Numbered from the stretch's first letter, positions 21,393 to 30,024 are shown. The stretch is 64,000 bases of DNA from Bradyrhizobium nitroreducens (GCF_002776695.1 NZ_LFJC01000003.1:4698896-4762895); one strand, 5' to 3'. Numbers and translations are program-made. The notes: generated by a model not told the origin, from the letters alone.

Positions 21393-22136
21393 ATGACCAG
21401 CTCAGCCCATTCGCCCTCCCGCATCGCCCGTGGCGGCAAGGCCATCTATGGTGCGCCGCTCGGCATTTTGATGCTGGAAGCGCGCTTCCCCCGCATTCCC
21501 GGTGACATGGGCAACGGCACGACCTGGCCGTTCCCCGTGCTCTATCGCGTGGTGAGCGGCGCCTCGCCCGAGAAGGTGGTGCTGAAGGGCGCGGCGGGAC
21601 TGCTGCCTGATTTCATCGATGCGGCCAAGGATCTGGTGCGGCTCGGCGCCGAGGCCATCACCACCAATTGCGGCTTCCTCTCGCTGTTCCAGAAGGAGAT
21701 CGCAGCGGCCGTCGGCGTGCCCGTCGCGACCTCGTCGCTGATGCAGGTGCCATGGGTGCAGGCAACTCTGCCGCCGGGCAAGCGCGTCGGCCTCGTCACG
21801 GTGTCGGGCTCGACCTTGACGCCGGCCCATCTGGAAGGTGCCGGCGTGCCGCTCGACACGCCGCTGGTCGGCACCGAGAACGGCAAGGAGTTTTTCCGCG
21901 TCCTGATCAAGGCCGAGAAGGACGACATGGACATCGCGCAGGCCGAGCGTGACGTGGTCGAGGCCGGCAAGCAGCTCGTCGCCAAGAATCCCGACGTCGG
22001 CGCGATCGTGCTTGAATGCACCAACATGCCGCCCTACGCGGCCGCGCTCCAGGCCGAGGTGGGGCTGCCGGTTTACGACATCTATTCCATGATCACCTGG
22101 TTTCATGCCGGACTGCGCCCGCGCGTGTTTGCGTGA
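21393..22136 (+). CDS. Asp/Glu/hydantoin racemase family protein
   Basis: 247 residues with the two cysteine motifs of cofactor-independent racemases: AEAITTNCGFLSLFQ and VLECTNMPPYA. The two cysteines act as acid and base for proton exchange at an alpha-carbon. The first part (GILMLEARFPRIPGDMGNGTTWPF) is the family N-terminal block. Substrate may be a hydantoin, an amino acid or a malonate-like acid. The spacing of nine bases to the upstream oxidase gene indicates co-transcription. Confidence 0.83.
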   Translation: MTSSAHSPSRIARGGKAIYGAPLGILMLEARFPRIPGDMGNGTTWPFPVLYRVVSGASPEKVVLKGAAGLLPDFIDAAKDLVRLGAEAITTNCGFLSLFQKEIAAAVGVPVATSSLMQVPWVQATLPPGKRVGLVTVSGSTLTPAHLEGAGVPLDTPLVGTENGKEFFRVLIKAEKDDMDIAQAERDVVEAGKQLVAKNPDVGAIVLECTNMPPYAAALQAEVGLPVYDIYSMITWFHAGLRPRVFA

Positions 22137-22175
22137 ACGCGTCCATGAGATCGTCACAAGTCCTGGAGCGAACCC

Positions 22176-22955
22176 ATGAAACTATCCGGTAAGGTTGCCG
22201 CCATCACCGGCGCGGCACGCGGCATCGGCAAGGCCTGCGCGAAGAGATTGCTCGATGACGGCGTCAAGGTCGTGATCTCGGACGTCGATGCCGAGGGCCT
22301 CGCCGCGACGGCCGCCGAGCTCGGGCGTCCCGATGCCTTGCGCACCGTCGTCGGCAATGTCGCCAAGCGTGCTGATGTCGATGAGCTCGTTGCCACCGCC
22401 GTGAAGGAGTTCGGCCGGCTCGACATCATGGTCAACAATGCCGGCGTCGCCCGCAACCGGGACATCCTGGACATCACCGAAGAGGAATTCGACGAGATCA
22501 TCGGCATCAATCTGAAAGGCGCGTTCTTCGGTGTGCAGGCCGCCGCCAGGCAGATGATCGCGCAAGGCGGCGGCGGGGTCATCATCAACATGTCCTCGGT
22601 GAACGCGCTGCTGGCGATTCCGGCGCTGGCGACCTATGCGATGTCCAAGGGCGGCATGAAGCAGCTCACATCAGTGGCCGCCGTCGCGCTCGCCCCCCAC
22701 AACATCCGCGTCGTCGCGGTCGGGCCGGGCACGATCCTGACCGATATGGTGGCGTCGTCCATCTACACCTCCGAGGATGCCCGCAGGACCGTGATGTCGC
22801 GTACGCCGGCCGGCCGCGGCGGCGAGCCGAGCGAGGTGGCGTCGGTCGTCGCTTTCCTCGCCAGCGACGATGCGTCCTACATCACGGGGCAGACGATCTA
22901 TCCGGATGGCGGCCGGCTGATCCTGAACTACACGGTGCCGGTGAAGGAGAAGTAG
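22176..22955 (+). CDS. Short-chain dehydrogenase/reductase
   Basis: 259-residue classical SDR. Cofactor motif TGAARGIG, the NNAG motif (VNNAGVARN), and catalytic Ser-Tyr-Lys (MSSVNA ... YAMSK) are all present, with the C-terminal ITGQTIYPDGGR typical of NAD(P)-dependent alcohol or 3-oxoacyl reductases. The substrate is unknown. GGAGCG precedes the start; it ends the operon and converges with the IclR gene with five bases between stops. Confidence 0.9.
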   Translation: MKLSGKVAAITGAARGIGKACAKRLLDDGVKVVISDVDAEGLAATAAELGRPDALRTVVGNVAKRADVDELVATAVKEFGRLDIMVNNAGVARNRDILDITEEEFDEIIGINLKGAFFGVQAAARQMIAQGGGGVIINMSSVNALLAIPALATYAMSKGGMKQLTSVAAVALAPHNIRVVAVGPGTILTDMVASSIYTSEDARRTVMSRTPAGRGGEPSEVASVVAFLASDDASYITGQTIYPDGGRLILNYTVPVKEK

Positions 22956-22960
22956 GGCGC

Positions 22961-23755
22961 TCACTCCGCCGCGACCGTCATCCCGTGACCCAGCCGCTTC
23001 GAGATCCCGCCGGCGCAGTCCCGCAAGGCGTGCGCGATCGGGCTGTCCCAGCGCGCGTCGAACGTGCCTTCGGGCCCCATCGCAGTGATGACCAGCGCGA
23101 CATGGCCGGAATGGTCGAACACCGGGGCCGAGAACGCGTTGACGCCGGGCAGGGGATCGCCGAGCGCGCGGGCGAGGCCGTGCTTGCGGGCCTCGTCGAG
23201 CATCTCGGCGAGCTTGGCGCCCTTCACGGTGCGCCTCGGATTGTAGCCGACGCCGTGACGGTCGAGGCCGCCCTCGAGCGCGGCGTTGATCGTCTTTTCC
23301 GGCAGGAAGGCCGCAAAGGCCCGGCCCGTCGCGGTCTCCAGCAGCGCCATCACCGAGCCGGCGCGCATGACGATGTGGACGGGTTGAGCCGGCTCTTCGA
23401 GTTGCACCACGGTCGGGCCGTGCGTGCCCCAGACCGCGAGAGACACTGCATGTCCGATCTGGCTCGCGAGCGCGGCGATCTTCGGCCTTGCGATGCGCAC
23501 GCCGGAGAGCCGGCGCAGGCTGATGAGGCCGAGCTCCAGCGCCAGCGCGCCGATCTCGTAGCGGCCGGTGGTCTCGTCCTGCTCGATCAGCCCGATGCGC
23601 GAGAAGCTGGCGAGATAGGGGTGCGCCTTGGCCGGCGTCATGCCGGCCTCGCGCGCGAGATCGCGCAGCATCATCGGCTCGCCGCACCTTGCAAGCGCGC
23701 GAAGCAGTTCTCCGCCGACCTCGATCGACTGGATGCCGCGGCTTTCCCTCTTCAT
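22961..23755 (-). CDS. IclR-family transcriptional regulator
   Basis: 264 residues: N-terminal winged helix (LLRALARCGEPMMLRDLAREAGMTPAKAHPYLASF) and C-terminal effector domain (ATGRAFAAFLPE, GVNAFSAPVFDHSGHVALVITAMG). It is the last gene of a leftward operon with an FAD-dehydrogenase and an ABC binding protein and probably controls that operon or the convergent TPP-enzyme operon. The start has GGAGG upstream. Confidence 0.9.
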   Translation of the reverse strand: MKRESRGIQSIEVGGELLRALARCGEPMMLRDLAREAGMTPAKAHPYLASFSRIGLIEQDETTGRYEIGALALELGLISLRRLSGVRIARPKIAALASQIGHAVSLAVWGTHGPTVVQLEEPAQPVHIVMRAGSVMALLETATGRAFAAFLPEKTINAALEGGLDRHGVGYNPRRTVKGAKLAEMLDEARKHGLARALGDPLPGVNAFSAPVFDHSGHVALVITAMGPEGTFDARWDSPIAHALRDCAGGISKRLGHGMTVAAE

Positions 23756-23770
23756 GCGCCTCCGATCGCG

Positions 23771-25504
23771 CTACGCCGCGTCGCGCTTGGCGGCGCTGTC
23801 GGCGAGATGACGGCCGGCAATGTAGCCGAAGGTCAGCGCCGGCCCAAGCGTGATGCCGGCGCCGGGGTAGTTGCCCCCCATGATGCTCGCCATGTCATTG
23901 CCGGCGGCATAGAGGCCGGGGATGACCCGGCCCTCGGCGTCCAGCGCCCGCGCATTCTCGTCGGTGACGATGCCGGCATAGGTGCCGAGATCGCCGATCA
24001 CCATCTTGATGGCGTAGAACGGCCCGTTCTCGATCGGCGCGATGCAGGGATTGGGGCCGTGCATGGCGTCGCCCTGATAGCGGTTATAGGCCTTCGAGCC
24101 CTTGCCGAAGGCGGCATCGTGTCCGAGCGGCGCCGTCGCATTGAACTGCCTGACGGTCTCGGCGAACGCTTTCGCATCGATGCCGGCCTTCGCTGCCAGC
24201 GCCTCCAGCGTGTCGCCGCGCATGAGATAGCCGGTATCGAGGTGGTGACCGAGCGGCATCGGAAACGGCGGCACGCAACCGAGGCCGTATTTGCGCAGCG
24301 TCTTGTGATCGCAGACGAGATAGGCCGCGATCTCCTCGCCAGGCTTGGAGGCCTTGACCATGGCCTGGACGAAGTCGTGGTAGGAATTGCCCTCATTGGC
24401 AAAGCGCTTGCCGTCACGCATCACCGCGATCACGCCGGGCTTGGCGCGGTCGATGAAGTGCGGCATCACGCCCTTCGAGCCGTCCTTGCGCGTCGTCAGC
24501 GACACCGGCACCCAGGCCGCCGCGTTGGGCAGGCGATCCTCAACGTGGCCGCCGGCGGATTCTGCGAGCCGCAGACCGTCGCCGGTGTTGCCGGTCGGAC
24601 CCGGTGAAAAATGCTCAACGCCGGTCGGCGCGTGCGGAAACATCCTTCGGCGCCGCTCGACGTCATGCGGAAAGCCGCCGCAGGCGAGCACGACGCCCTG
24701 GCGCGCCTTGACGCGGACGTCGCGTCCCTCGCGCGACACGATGGCGCCGGTGACGGTGCCGTTCTCGATCGTCAGCTCGCGCACCGGCGAAGACAGCCAC
24801 ATCGGAATCTTCAGGTCGAGCGCGGATTTGGCGAGGCGTCCGGCCAGCGCATTGCCGTTGGTCAGCGTCATGCCGCGGCCATGGCGCAGCACGTCCATGA
24901 GATGCCGCGACAGTCGCTTGGCGACGTAGACCGCCGACGTCAGCGACTTCGTCACCCGCATGAAATGGATGATCTCCTTGCCGGAGCCCAGCATCATGCC
25001 GAACACGGTGAGCTCGGGCAGGGGCATGCCGAGCGTCTTGACGAGGTCGCCGAGCTCGCGGCCGTCGAACGGGCGCGTCACCATGGAGCGGCCGCCCTGC
25101 GCGCCGCCGGGCGCTTCGGCATGATAGTCCGGGAATACCAGCGGCATGTCGAAGCGGAGCGCCGTCTTGGTGGTGAAGAAATCGACCGCCTCGGGGCCGG
25201 CGCTCAGGAACGCATCGACCCGCGCCGCGTCGTAATTGTTGCCGGCTTCGTGCCGCAGATACGTGCGGGCCTGGTCCGGCGTCTCCGCGATGCCGTAGGC
25301 CTTCGCCAGCGAAGTGCCGGGAATCCAGAGCCAGCCGCCGGAGCGCGCGGTGGTGCCGCCGAAGCGCGGCTCTTTCTCGACGATCAGCACGTCGAGGCCG
25401 CGATGGCGCGCGGTGATCGCGGCAGACATGCCGGAGCAACCCGATCCGGCCACGAGCACGTCGCACTCGTAAGTCTCAATTGCGCTATGCTCGTTGCCGG
25501 TCAT
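23771..25504 (-). CDS. FAD-binding dehydrogenase (fumarate reductase / 3-ketosteroid dehydrogenase type)
   Basis: 577 residues of the succinate dehydrogenase/KstD flavoprotein family. FAD-binding DVLVAGSGCSGMSAAITARHR and GGTTARSGGWLWIPG are at the N-terminus; GIVTDENARALDAEGRVIPG and GNDMASIMGGNYPGAGITLGPALTFGYIAGR are the C-terminal FAD motif. It likely oxidises or reduces an alpha,beta carbon pair. The spacing to the IclR gene is 15 bp and to the binding-protein gene 8 bp, so all three are one transcript. Confidence 0.87.
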   Translation of the reverse strand: MTGNEHSAIETYECDVLVAGSGCSGMSAAITARHRGLDVLIVEKEPRFGGTTARSGGWLWIPGTSLAKAYGIAETPDQARTYLRHEAGNNYDAARVDAFLSAGPEAVDFFTTKTALRFDMPLVFPDYHAEAPGGAQGGRSMVTRPFDGRELGDLVKTLGMPLPELTVFGMMLGSGKEIIHFMRVTKSLTSAVYVAKRLSRHLMDVLRHGRGMTLTNGNALAGRLAKSALDLKIPMWLSSPVRELTIENGTVTGAIVSREGRDVRVKARQGVVLACGGFPHDVERRRRMFPHAPTGVEHFSPGPTGNTGDGLRLAESAGGHVEDRLPNAAAWVPVSLTTRKDGSKGVMPHFIDRAKPGVIAVMRDGKRFANEGNSYHDFVQAMVKASKPGEEIAAYLVCDHKTLRKYGLGCVPPFPMPLGHHLDTGYLMRGDTLEALAAKAGIDAKAFAETVRQFNATAPLGHDAAFGKGSKAYNRYQGDAMHGPNPCIAPIENGPFYAIKMVIGDLGTYAGIVTDENARALDAEGRVIPGLYAAGNDMASIMGGNYPGAGITLGPALTFGYIAGRHLADSAAKRDAA

Positions 25505-25512
25505 CGTTCACC

Positions 25513-26727
25513 TCACTTCTTCAGGAGCGGGCATTTGGACTCGGAAACCGGACGGAAGGCGTCCTCGCCCTTCACCGTCTTGACGATATCCAGATAGTCC
25601 CACGCCTCCTTCGACTGCTCGGGCGACTTCACCTTGGCGAGATACATGTCGCGGATCACGCGGCCGTCCTCGCGCAGCTTGCCGCCGTGAACGAAGATAT
25701 CCTCAATCGGCAGCTCGCGCATCTTGGCCATCACCTTGGCCGGATCGTCGGTGCCGGCGGCCTTGATGCCCTTCAGATAATGCAGCACCGAGCCGTAGAC
25801 GCCGGTCTGGATCATGGTCGGCATCACCTTGGTGCGCTCGTAGAATTTTTTCGACCAGGCACGCGTCGCCTCGTCCATGTTCCAGTACGACGCCGTGGTC
25901 ATGTAGGTGCCCTGCGCGGCCTTGAGGCCGACCGCGTGCACGTCGGTGTCGAACATCAGCAGGCCGACCAGCTTCTGGCCGCCCTGGACCAGGCCGAACT
26001 CGCCGGACTGCTTGATCGCGTTGTCGGTGTCCTGGCCGGCATTGGCGAAGGCGACGACGTCGGATTTCGAGCTCTGCGCCTGCAGCGCGAAGGAGGAGAA
26101 GTCCGCGGTGTTGGTCGGATGCTTGACGCCGCCGAGCACCTTGCCGCCCATCTCGTTGATGAAGCGCGTCGCGTCCTTCTCGAGCTGCTGGCCGAAGGCG
26201 TAGTCCGCGGTGATGAAGTACCAGGACTTTCCGCCTTCCTTGATCACGGCGGAGGCCGTCACCTTCGACAGCGCGTAGGTGTCGTAGGTGAAATGCACGG
26301 TGTTCGGGCTGCACAGCTCGTCGGTCAGCGAGCTCGCGCCGGGGCCGGACAGCAGAGCGATCTTGTTGCGCTCGCGCACCATGTTGTGCACGGCGATCGC
26401 GATGCCGGAATTGGGGATGTCGACGACGGCGTCGACCTTGCCGTTGTCGAACCAGCCGCGCACGATCTGCACGCCGACGTCGGTCTTCATCTGGTGGTCG
26501 GCGCTGATGATCTCGATCGGCTTGCCGAGCACGGTCGGCCCGAATTCCTCCACCGCCATCTTGGCCGCTTCGACGGAGCCAGGCCCCGAGTTGTCGCGGC
26601 CCCAGCTCGACAGATCCGTCAGCACGCCGATCCGCACCGCATCGTCGGAGACTTGCGCGCTCGCGAGTGTGGTTATGGCAGCCGACGTCATGGCCGCGAG
26701 CATGGCGCAGGCCAGAAGCCCTCTCAT
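25513..26727 (-). CDS. ABC transporter substrate-binding protein (branched-chain amino acid type)
   Basis: 404-residue LivK-like periplasmic binding protein with an N-terminal signal peptide (about residues 1-24, ending near TLASAQV). VRIGVLTDLSSWG and PGSVEAAKMAVEEFG form the first lobe of the type I binding fold. Ligands of such proteins in this group often include aromatic or organic acids. No permease or ATPase genes are next to it. AGAGAGGAA lies before the ATG. Confidence 0.9.
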   Translation of the reverse strand: MRGLLACAMLAAMTSAAITTLASAQVSDDAVRIGVLTDLSSWGRDNSGPGSVEAAKMAVEEFGPTVLGKPIEIISADHQMKTDVGVQIVRGWFDNGKVDAVVDIPNSGIAIAVHNMVRERNKIALLSGPGASSLTDELCSPNTVHFTYDTYALSKVTASAVIKEGGKSWYFITADYAFGQQLEKDATRFINEMGGKVLGGVKHPTNTADFSSFALQAQSSKSDVVAFANAGQDTDNAIKQSGEFGLVQGGQKLVGLLMFDTDVHAVGLKAAQGTYMTTASYWNMDEATRAWSKKFYERTKVMPTMIQTGVYGSVLHYLKGIKAAGTDDPAKVMAKMRELPIEDIFVHGGKLREDGRVIRDMYLAKVKSPEQSKEAWDYLDIVKTVKGEDAFRPVSESKCPLLKK

Positions 26728-26782
26728 GGTTGTTTCCTCTCTGTTATTGGCCGCAAGGCGCGGCTGGTCACTCTGGAGGTAA

Positions 26783-26810
26783 ATTAGATATAGGCGAATT
26801 AGTTTGTCAA
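26783..26810 (-). promoter_or_regulatory. Candidate sigma-70 promoter for the leftward ABC-binding-protein operon
   Basis: Read on the minus strand, TTGACA (26810-26805) and TCTAAT (26788-26783) are separated by 16 bases, a good -35/-10 match. Two direct AATTAG repeats (26782-26787 and 26797-26802) overlap it and could be operator half-sites. The -10 lies about 55 bp upstream of the start codon. Confidence 0.6.
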
Positions 26811-26961
26811 TAACGAATGGCGGGGACGGCAGCGGTTGACTCCAACACGTGTCCCGCGCCTGCGAGCAGCCCTCAAAATTTTTCGAACCGGCCCCTTGAA
26901 AGCGTTTTTCGGTTTTCTAAGTCGTTTTACGCCGCGAGAGCGGTGTGCCGGACGCCAGATC

Positions 26962-27056
26962 GGGTCCGGTACGGGCGCCGGGCCGGTCTTCGGACCCTGT
27001 CTGATACCCAGTCCTGCGCTCCTTCGTATCCATCTTGCTCTCAGGAGGACTTGGTT
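26962..27056 (+). promoter_or_regulatory. ROSE-type RNA thermometer in the hsp20 leader
   Basis: The leader ends in the characteristic ROSE hairpin: CCATCTTGCTCTC pairs imperfectly with AGGAGGACTTGG (27030-27054), burying the Shine-Dalgarno AGGAGG opposite the conserved TTGCT. Upstream lies another hairpin, GGGTCCG (26962-26968) with CGGACCC (26991-26997). ROSE elements repress translation of small heat-shock genes at normal temperature and melt on heating; they were described in Bradyrhizobium japonicum. A TTGAAA at 26896 may be part of the promoter, but the -10 is unclear. Confidence 0.85.
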
Positions 27057-27518
27057 ATGAGGACCAGTTTCGACTTCGCGCCCCTGTGGCGCTCCACCAT
27101 CGGCTTCGATCATCTGGCCGACCTCGTCGACAGCACGCTGCGCCAGGCGACCGAGGACAATTATCCCCCCTACAACATCGAACGCTCCGGCGAGGACCAC
27201 TACCGGATCAGCCTTGCGGTGGCGGGCTTCGGCTCCAGCGACATCACGGTGACGGCCGAACAGAACGCGCTCACGATCGAGGGCAGGAAACCCGAGACCG
27301 CCGCGCGGGAATATCTGTACCAGGGCATCGCCGCCCGGCCGTTCCGGCGCGTGTTCAACCTCGCCGACTATGTCCAGGTGAAGCAGGCGTCGTTCCAGGA
27401 CGGTCTCCTGATCATCGACCTCGTCCGCGAGGTTCCGGAAGCGATGAAGCCGCGCAGGATCCCGATTGCGGGTGCCGCGCCTGCGGCGTCGCAGATCGAA
27501 CAGAAGAAAGCGGCTTGA
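27057..27518 (+). CDS. Small heat-shock protein Hsp20, class A type
   Basis: 153-residue alpha-crystallin-family chaperone. The N-terminal FDFAPLWRSTIGFDHLADL is the IbpA-like class A pattern of rhizobial sHSPs. The alpha-crystallin core runs from about residue 36 (YNIERSGEDHYRISLAVAGF) to 130, with FRRVFNLADYVQV and GLLIIDLVREVPE; the tail has the I-x-I-like anchor RRIPI. ATG 27057 is set by the ROSE hairpin sequestering its ribosome site. First gene of a heat-shock operon. Confidence 0.93.
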   Translation: MRTSFDFAPLWRSTIGFDHLADLVDSTLRQATEDNYPPYNIERSGEDHYRISLAVAGFGSSDITVTAEQNALTIEGRKPETAAREYLYQGIAARPFRRVFNLADYVQVKQASFQDGLLIIDLVREVPEAMKPRRIPIAGAAPAASQIEQKKAA

Positions 27519-27596
27519 GCTTTCGAGCAAGCGAGATAGTGGAGCGCGGCGCGCGATGCGCGGGCCGCGCTTCCCCGATGCATGGAGGAGAGAGCC

Positions 27597-28088
27597 ATGG
27601 GTTTTCGTGATCTCATTCCCTGGTCAGGGAAACAGGAGCTTGCGCCTGCGCGCGACAATTTCGATCCCTTCCTGACGCTTCATCGCGAGATGAACCGTCT
27701 GTTCGACGACGTCTTCCGCGGCTTCGGGCCGACCAGCCTGTCGCCGCTGATGGAGGGCCGCTTCGGCTGGCCGAAGGTGGAGCTCAGCGAAACCGACAAG
27801 ACGCTGACCGTCTCGGCCGAGCTTCCCGGCCTCAGCGAGAAGGACGTCCAGGTCGAGATCGCCAATGGCGTGCTGACACTCCGCGGCGAGAAGAAGGCCG
27901 AGCGCAACGGCGAGGGCAGATACTTCACCGAGCGCTACTACGGCGCGTTCGAGCGGCAGATTCCGCTGGAGGGCGTCGAGGAGGACAAGGCCGAGGCCTC
28001 GTTCAAGAACGGCGTTCTGACCGTGTCGCTGCCGAAATCCGAGAAAGCGCGTGAAGGCGTCAAGCGCATCGCGATCAACACGCACTGA
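27597..28088 (+). CDS. Small heat-shock protein Hsp20, class B type
   Basis: 163-residue alpha-crystallin-family chaperone with a different N-terminus (GFRDLIPWSGKQEL), the class B type found beside class A proteins in rhizobia. The core (WPKVELSETDKTLTVSAEL to GVLTVSLPKS) and the C-terminal KRIAI anchor are intact. GGAGGAGAG precedes ATG 27597. No ROSE hairpin precedes it, so it is probably co-transcribed from the upstream promoter (78-bp gap). Confidence 0.93.
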   Translation: MGFRDLIPWSGKQELAPARDNFDPFLTLHREMNRLFDDVFRGFGPTSLSPLMEGRFGWPKVELSETDKTLTVSAELPGLSEKDVQVEIANGVLTLRGEKKAERNGEGRYFTERYYGAFERQIPLEGVEEDKAEASFKNGVLTVSLPKSEKAREGVKRIAINTH

Positions 28089-28096
28089 CATCAAAA

Positions 28097-28125
28097 GGGA
28101 CGGCGGCGGTCGGAGTCGCCGTCCC
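28097..28125 (+). terminator. Hairpin after the second hsp20 gene
   Basis: GGGACGGCG and CGCCGTCCC form a 9-bp perfect stem with an 11-base loop eight bases past the stop. No T-run follows; it could attenuate transcription into the following genes or protect the transcript end. Confidence 0.5.
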
Positions 28126-28175
28126 ATCGTCAACAAGCCCGTCCCTTGGAAAGGAGCATGAGGGGAGGTCCAACA

Positions 28176-28511
28176 ATGACCAACGTCAATTCCAATAGCG
28201 GCACTCTCAACCCGCTGTTTCATCCCGCCGCCCATTACGACTCGCCCGTCGAGGTCCTGAACGCGACGGAGCTCTCTCCGCCGGAGAAGCGGATCATCCT
28301 GTCGTCCTGGGCGTCCGACATGTACGCGGTCGAATCCTGTCCCGGATTGCGTGAGATTCCCGGGATGAGCCACACGGTCCGGCTCGCCGACATCCTGGCC
28401 GCGCTGCGCAAGCTCGACGGCGACAACGACGATGACGATCCGCCGCGCGGCGGCGGCGTGCCGATGCGGCTGCGGCGGCCCTGGGCCGCCGCAGAGGGGC
28501 GAAGCCCATGA
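28176..28511 (+). CDS. Hypothetical protein of the heat-shock operon
   Basis: 111 residues, function unrecognised. It begins with a disordered region (NVNSNSGTLNPLFHPAAHY), has a helical centre (VEVLNATELSPPEKRIILSS) with a short Trp-Ala-Ser-Asp continuation, then a helix with ADILAALRKLD, and ends in an acidic run (DGDNDDDDPP) and a basic tail. ATG 28176 is chosen for GGGGAGG at its left. Its TGA overlaps the next ATG (ATGA at 28508-28511). Confidence 0.65.
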   Translation: MTNVNSNSGTLNPLFHPAAHYDSPVEVLNATELSPPEKRIILSSWASDMYAVESCPGLREIPGMSHTVRLADILAALRKLDGDNDDDDPPRGGGVPMRLRRPWAAAEGRSP

Positions 28512-28621
28512 TGCTCACGCAGACTGTTCTGGGACTCGTGCTGCTCGGTCAGGCCTCGGCGGTCTTCGCCGCTCCGTTCCTGGCCATGCAAGGCTGGATC
28601 GTCGCGTCACGCGGCGGTTGA
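28508..28621 (+). CDS. Micro-protein, single membrane helix, coupled to the preceding gene
   Basis: 37 codons reading MMLTQTVLGLVLLGQASAV then a short hydrophobic tail ending RGG. It is hydrophobic through most of its length, so a membrane peptide or a signal-peptide-like product is expected. The ATG overlaps the upstream TGA (ATGA), the classic arrangement for translational coupling, and there is no separate ribosome site. Function is unknown; location between sHSP and DegP-type genes suggests envelope stress. Confidence 0.5.
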   Translation: MMLTQTVLGLVLLGQASAVFAAPFLAMQGWIVASRGG

Positions 28622-28666
28622 AGCCACTCCGTTCTCCGATATCCCTTCAAAGCGGCAGGAAGAAAG

Positions 28667-29773
28667 ATGAATGCTGTGCGTCCGCTCTTGCTGGCGATGC
28701 TGGTACTGACGCTGACAGCGTCACAGCCTGCCGCCGGCCAAATCCCCGACATGAAGACCGGCGGCTCGGTGCCGACCCTGGCGCCTCTGGTGCGCCGGGT
28801 GACGCCCGCCGTGGTCAACATTTCCGTGCACGGCCGCGTGCGGGAGGACAACCCGCTCTATCGCGACCCGCTATTCCGCGAGTTCTTCGACGTTCCCCGG
28901 CAGATCGAAAAGGAGGTCAACGCGACCGGCTCCGGCGTGATCGTCGATGCCGAGCGCGGCTACGTGCTGACCAACAATCATGTGGTCGAAGGCACCTCCG
29001 TCGTTCAGATCACGACCAAGGACGGCCGGCAATTCTCCGCCAAGGTCATCGGGCGCGATCCGCCGACCGACGTTGCCGTGCTCCAGATCCAGAACCCGGC
29101 CGGCCTCAAGGCGCTCCCCTTCGGCGACAGCGATGCGCTCGATGTCGGCGATTTCGTGCTCGCGATCGGCAATCCCTTCGGCCTCGGCCAGACCGTGACG
29201 TCCGGCCTCGTCAGTGCGCTGGGCCGCACCGGCCTGGGCAAGCAGGGCTATGAGGATTTCATCCAGACCGATGCCGCGATCAATCCGGGCAATTCCGGCG
29301 GAGCGTTGGTGAGCCTGCGCGGCGAACTGGTCGGCATCAACTCGGCGATCATCTCGCCCGCCGGCGGCAATGTCGGCATCGGCTTCGCCATTCCGGTCAA
29401 CATGGCGCGCAAGGTGATGGAGCAGATCATCGCGAGCGGCCGCGTCGAGCGCGGCCGCATCGGCGTCTCGCTGAAGGACCTGCATCCGTCGGTCAACAAG
29501 GGACTTAACCAAGGCGCCGTCATCGCCGAGATCGCAGCAGACTCGCCCGCCGAAAGGGCGGGCCTGCGCAAGGGGGACGTCGTGACGGCAGCCGATGAGC
29601 GTCCGATCCGCACCGCCGCTCAGCTTCGCAACACGATCGGCCTTGCGCGCGTCGGCGAGGAGGTGAGGCTCACGCTGCTGCGCAACGGCGCGCCGCTCAC
29701 CGCGACCGTGCGCGTGGCGCCGGCGACCCAATCCAGCGGTGCGCTGGAAGCTCCTCAGCGCCTAGTTCGCTAG
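28667..29773 (+). CDS. DegP/HtrA-type periplasmic serine protease with one PDZ domain
   Basis: 368 residues: signal peptide (about 1-24), a trypsin-like domain, and a single PDZ domain (about 265-350, GRIGVSLKDLHP to LARVGEEVRLTLL). The triad is His105 (LTNNHVVEG), Asp135 (PPTDVAVL) and Ser210 (INPGNSGGAL). DegP has two PDZ domains and DegS one with a membrane anchor; this one has a cleavable signal and one PDZ, nearer to DegQ-like short forms. It would degrade misfolded envelope proteins, in keeping with the sHSP genes upstream, with which it may be co-transcribed. Confidence 0.92.
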   Translation: MNAVRPLLLAMLVLTLTASQPAAGQIPDMKTGGSVPTLAPLVRRVTPAVVNISVHGRVREDNPLYRDPLFREFFDVPRQIEKEVNATGSGVIVDAERGYVLTNNHVVEGTSVVQITTKDGRQFSAKVIGRDPPTDVAVLQIQNPAGLKALPFGDSDALDVGDFVLAIGNPFGLGQTVTSGLVSALGRTGLGKQGYEDFIQTDAAINPGNSGGALVSLRGELVGINSAIISPAGGNVGIGFAIPVNMARKVMEQIIASGRVERGRIGVSLKDLHPSVNKGLNQGAVIAEIAADSPAERAGLRKGDVVTAADERPIRTAAQLRNTIGLARVGEEVRLTLLRNGAPLTATVRVAPATQSSGALEAPQRLVR

Positions 29774-29847
29774 ATCGAATGCGGGGGCGGCTCGCGAACG
29801 GCGGTTCGCCCCTCGCAATGGTGATTGACTATAAGCTCGCTACCGGC

Positions 29848-30024
29848 TCAGGCGGCGCGGTGGTCCGCATAGCCCTGAAGGTCACGGATCAGCCGACGCT
29901 CGCGCTCGATGCGTTGCCGATAAAGCTCGCGCTCATGCTCGGTCTTCGCGCTTGCAAGCAGGAGCTCGTAGTGGCCGATCACCTTCTCGCTGCCGCGGAT
30001 GAGCAGTTCCCGTTGCCGGTTCAT
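29848..30024 (-). CDS. Small charged helical protein, coupled to the next upstream gene
   Basis: 58 residues starting MNRQRELLIRGSEKVIGHYE and dominated by Glu, Arg and Leu, so probably a helical hairpin. The start ATG overlaps the stop of the gene upstream (30021-30024 reads ATGA on the minus strand). I know no function; small proteins of this composition recur in Bradyrhizobium. Confidence 0.55.
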   Translation of the reverse strand: MNRQRELLIRGSEKVIGHYELLLASAKTEHERELYRQRIERERRLIRDLQGYADHRAA

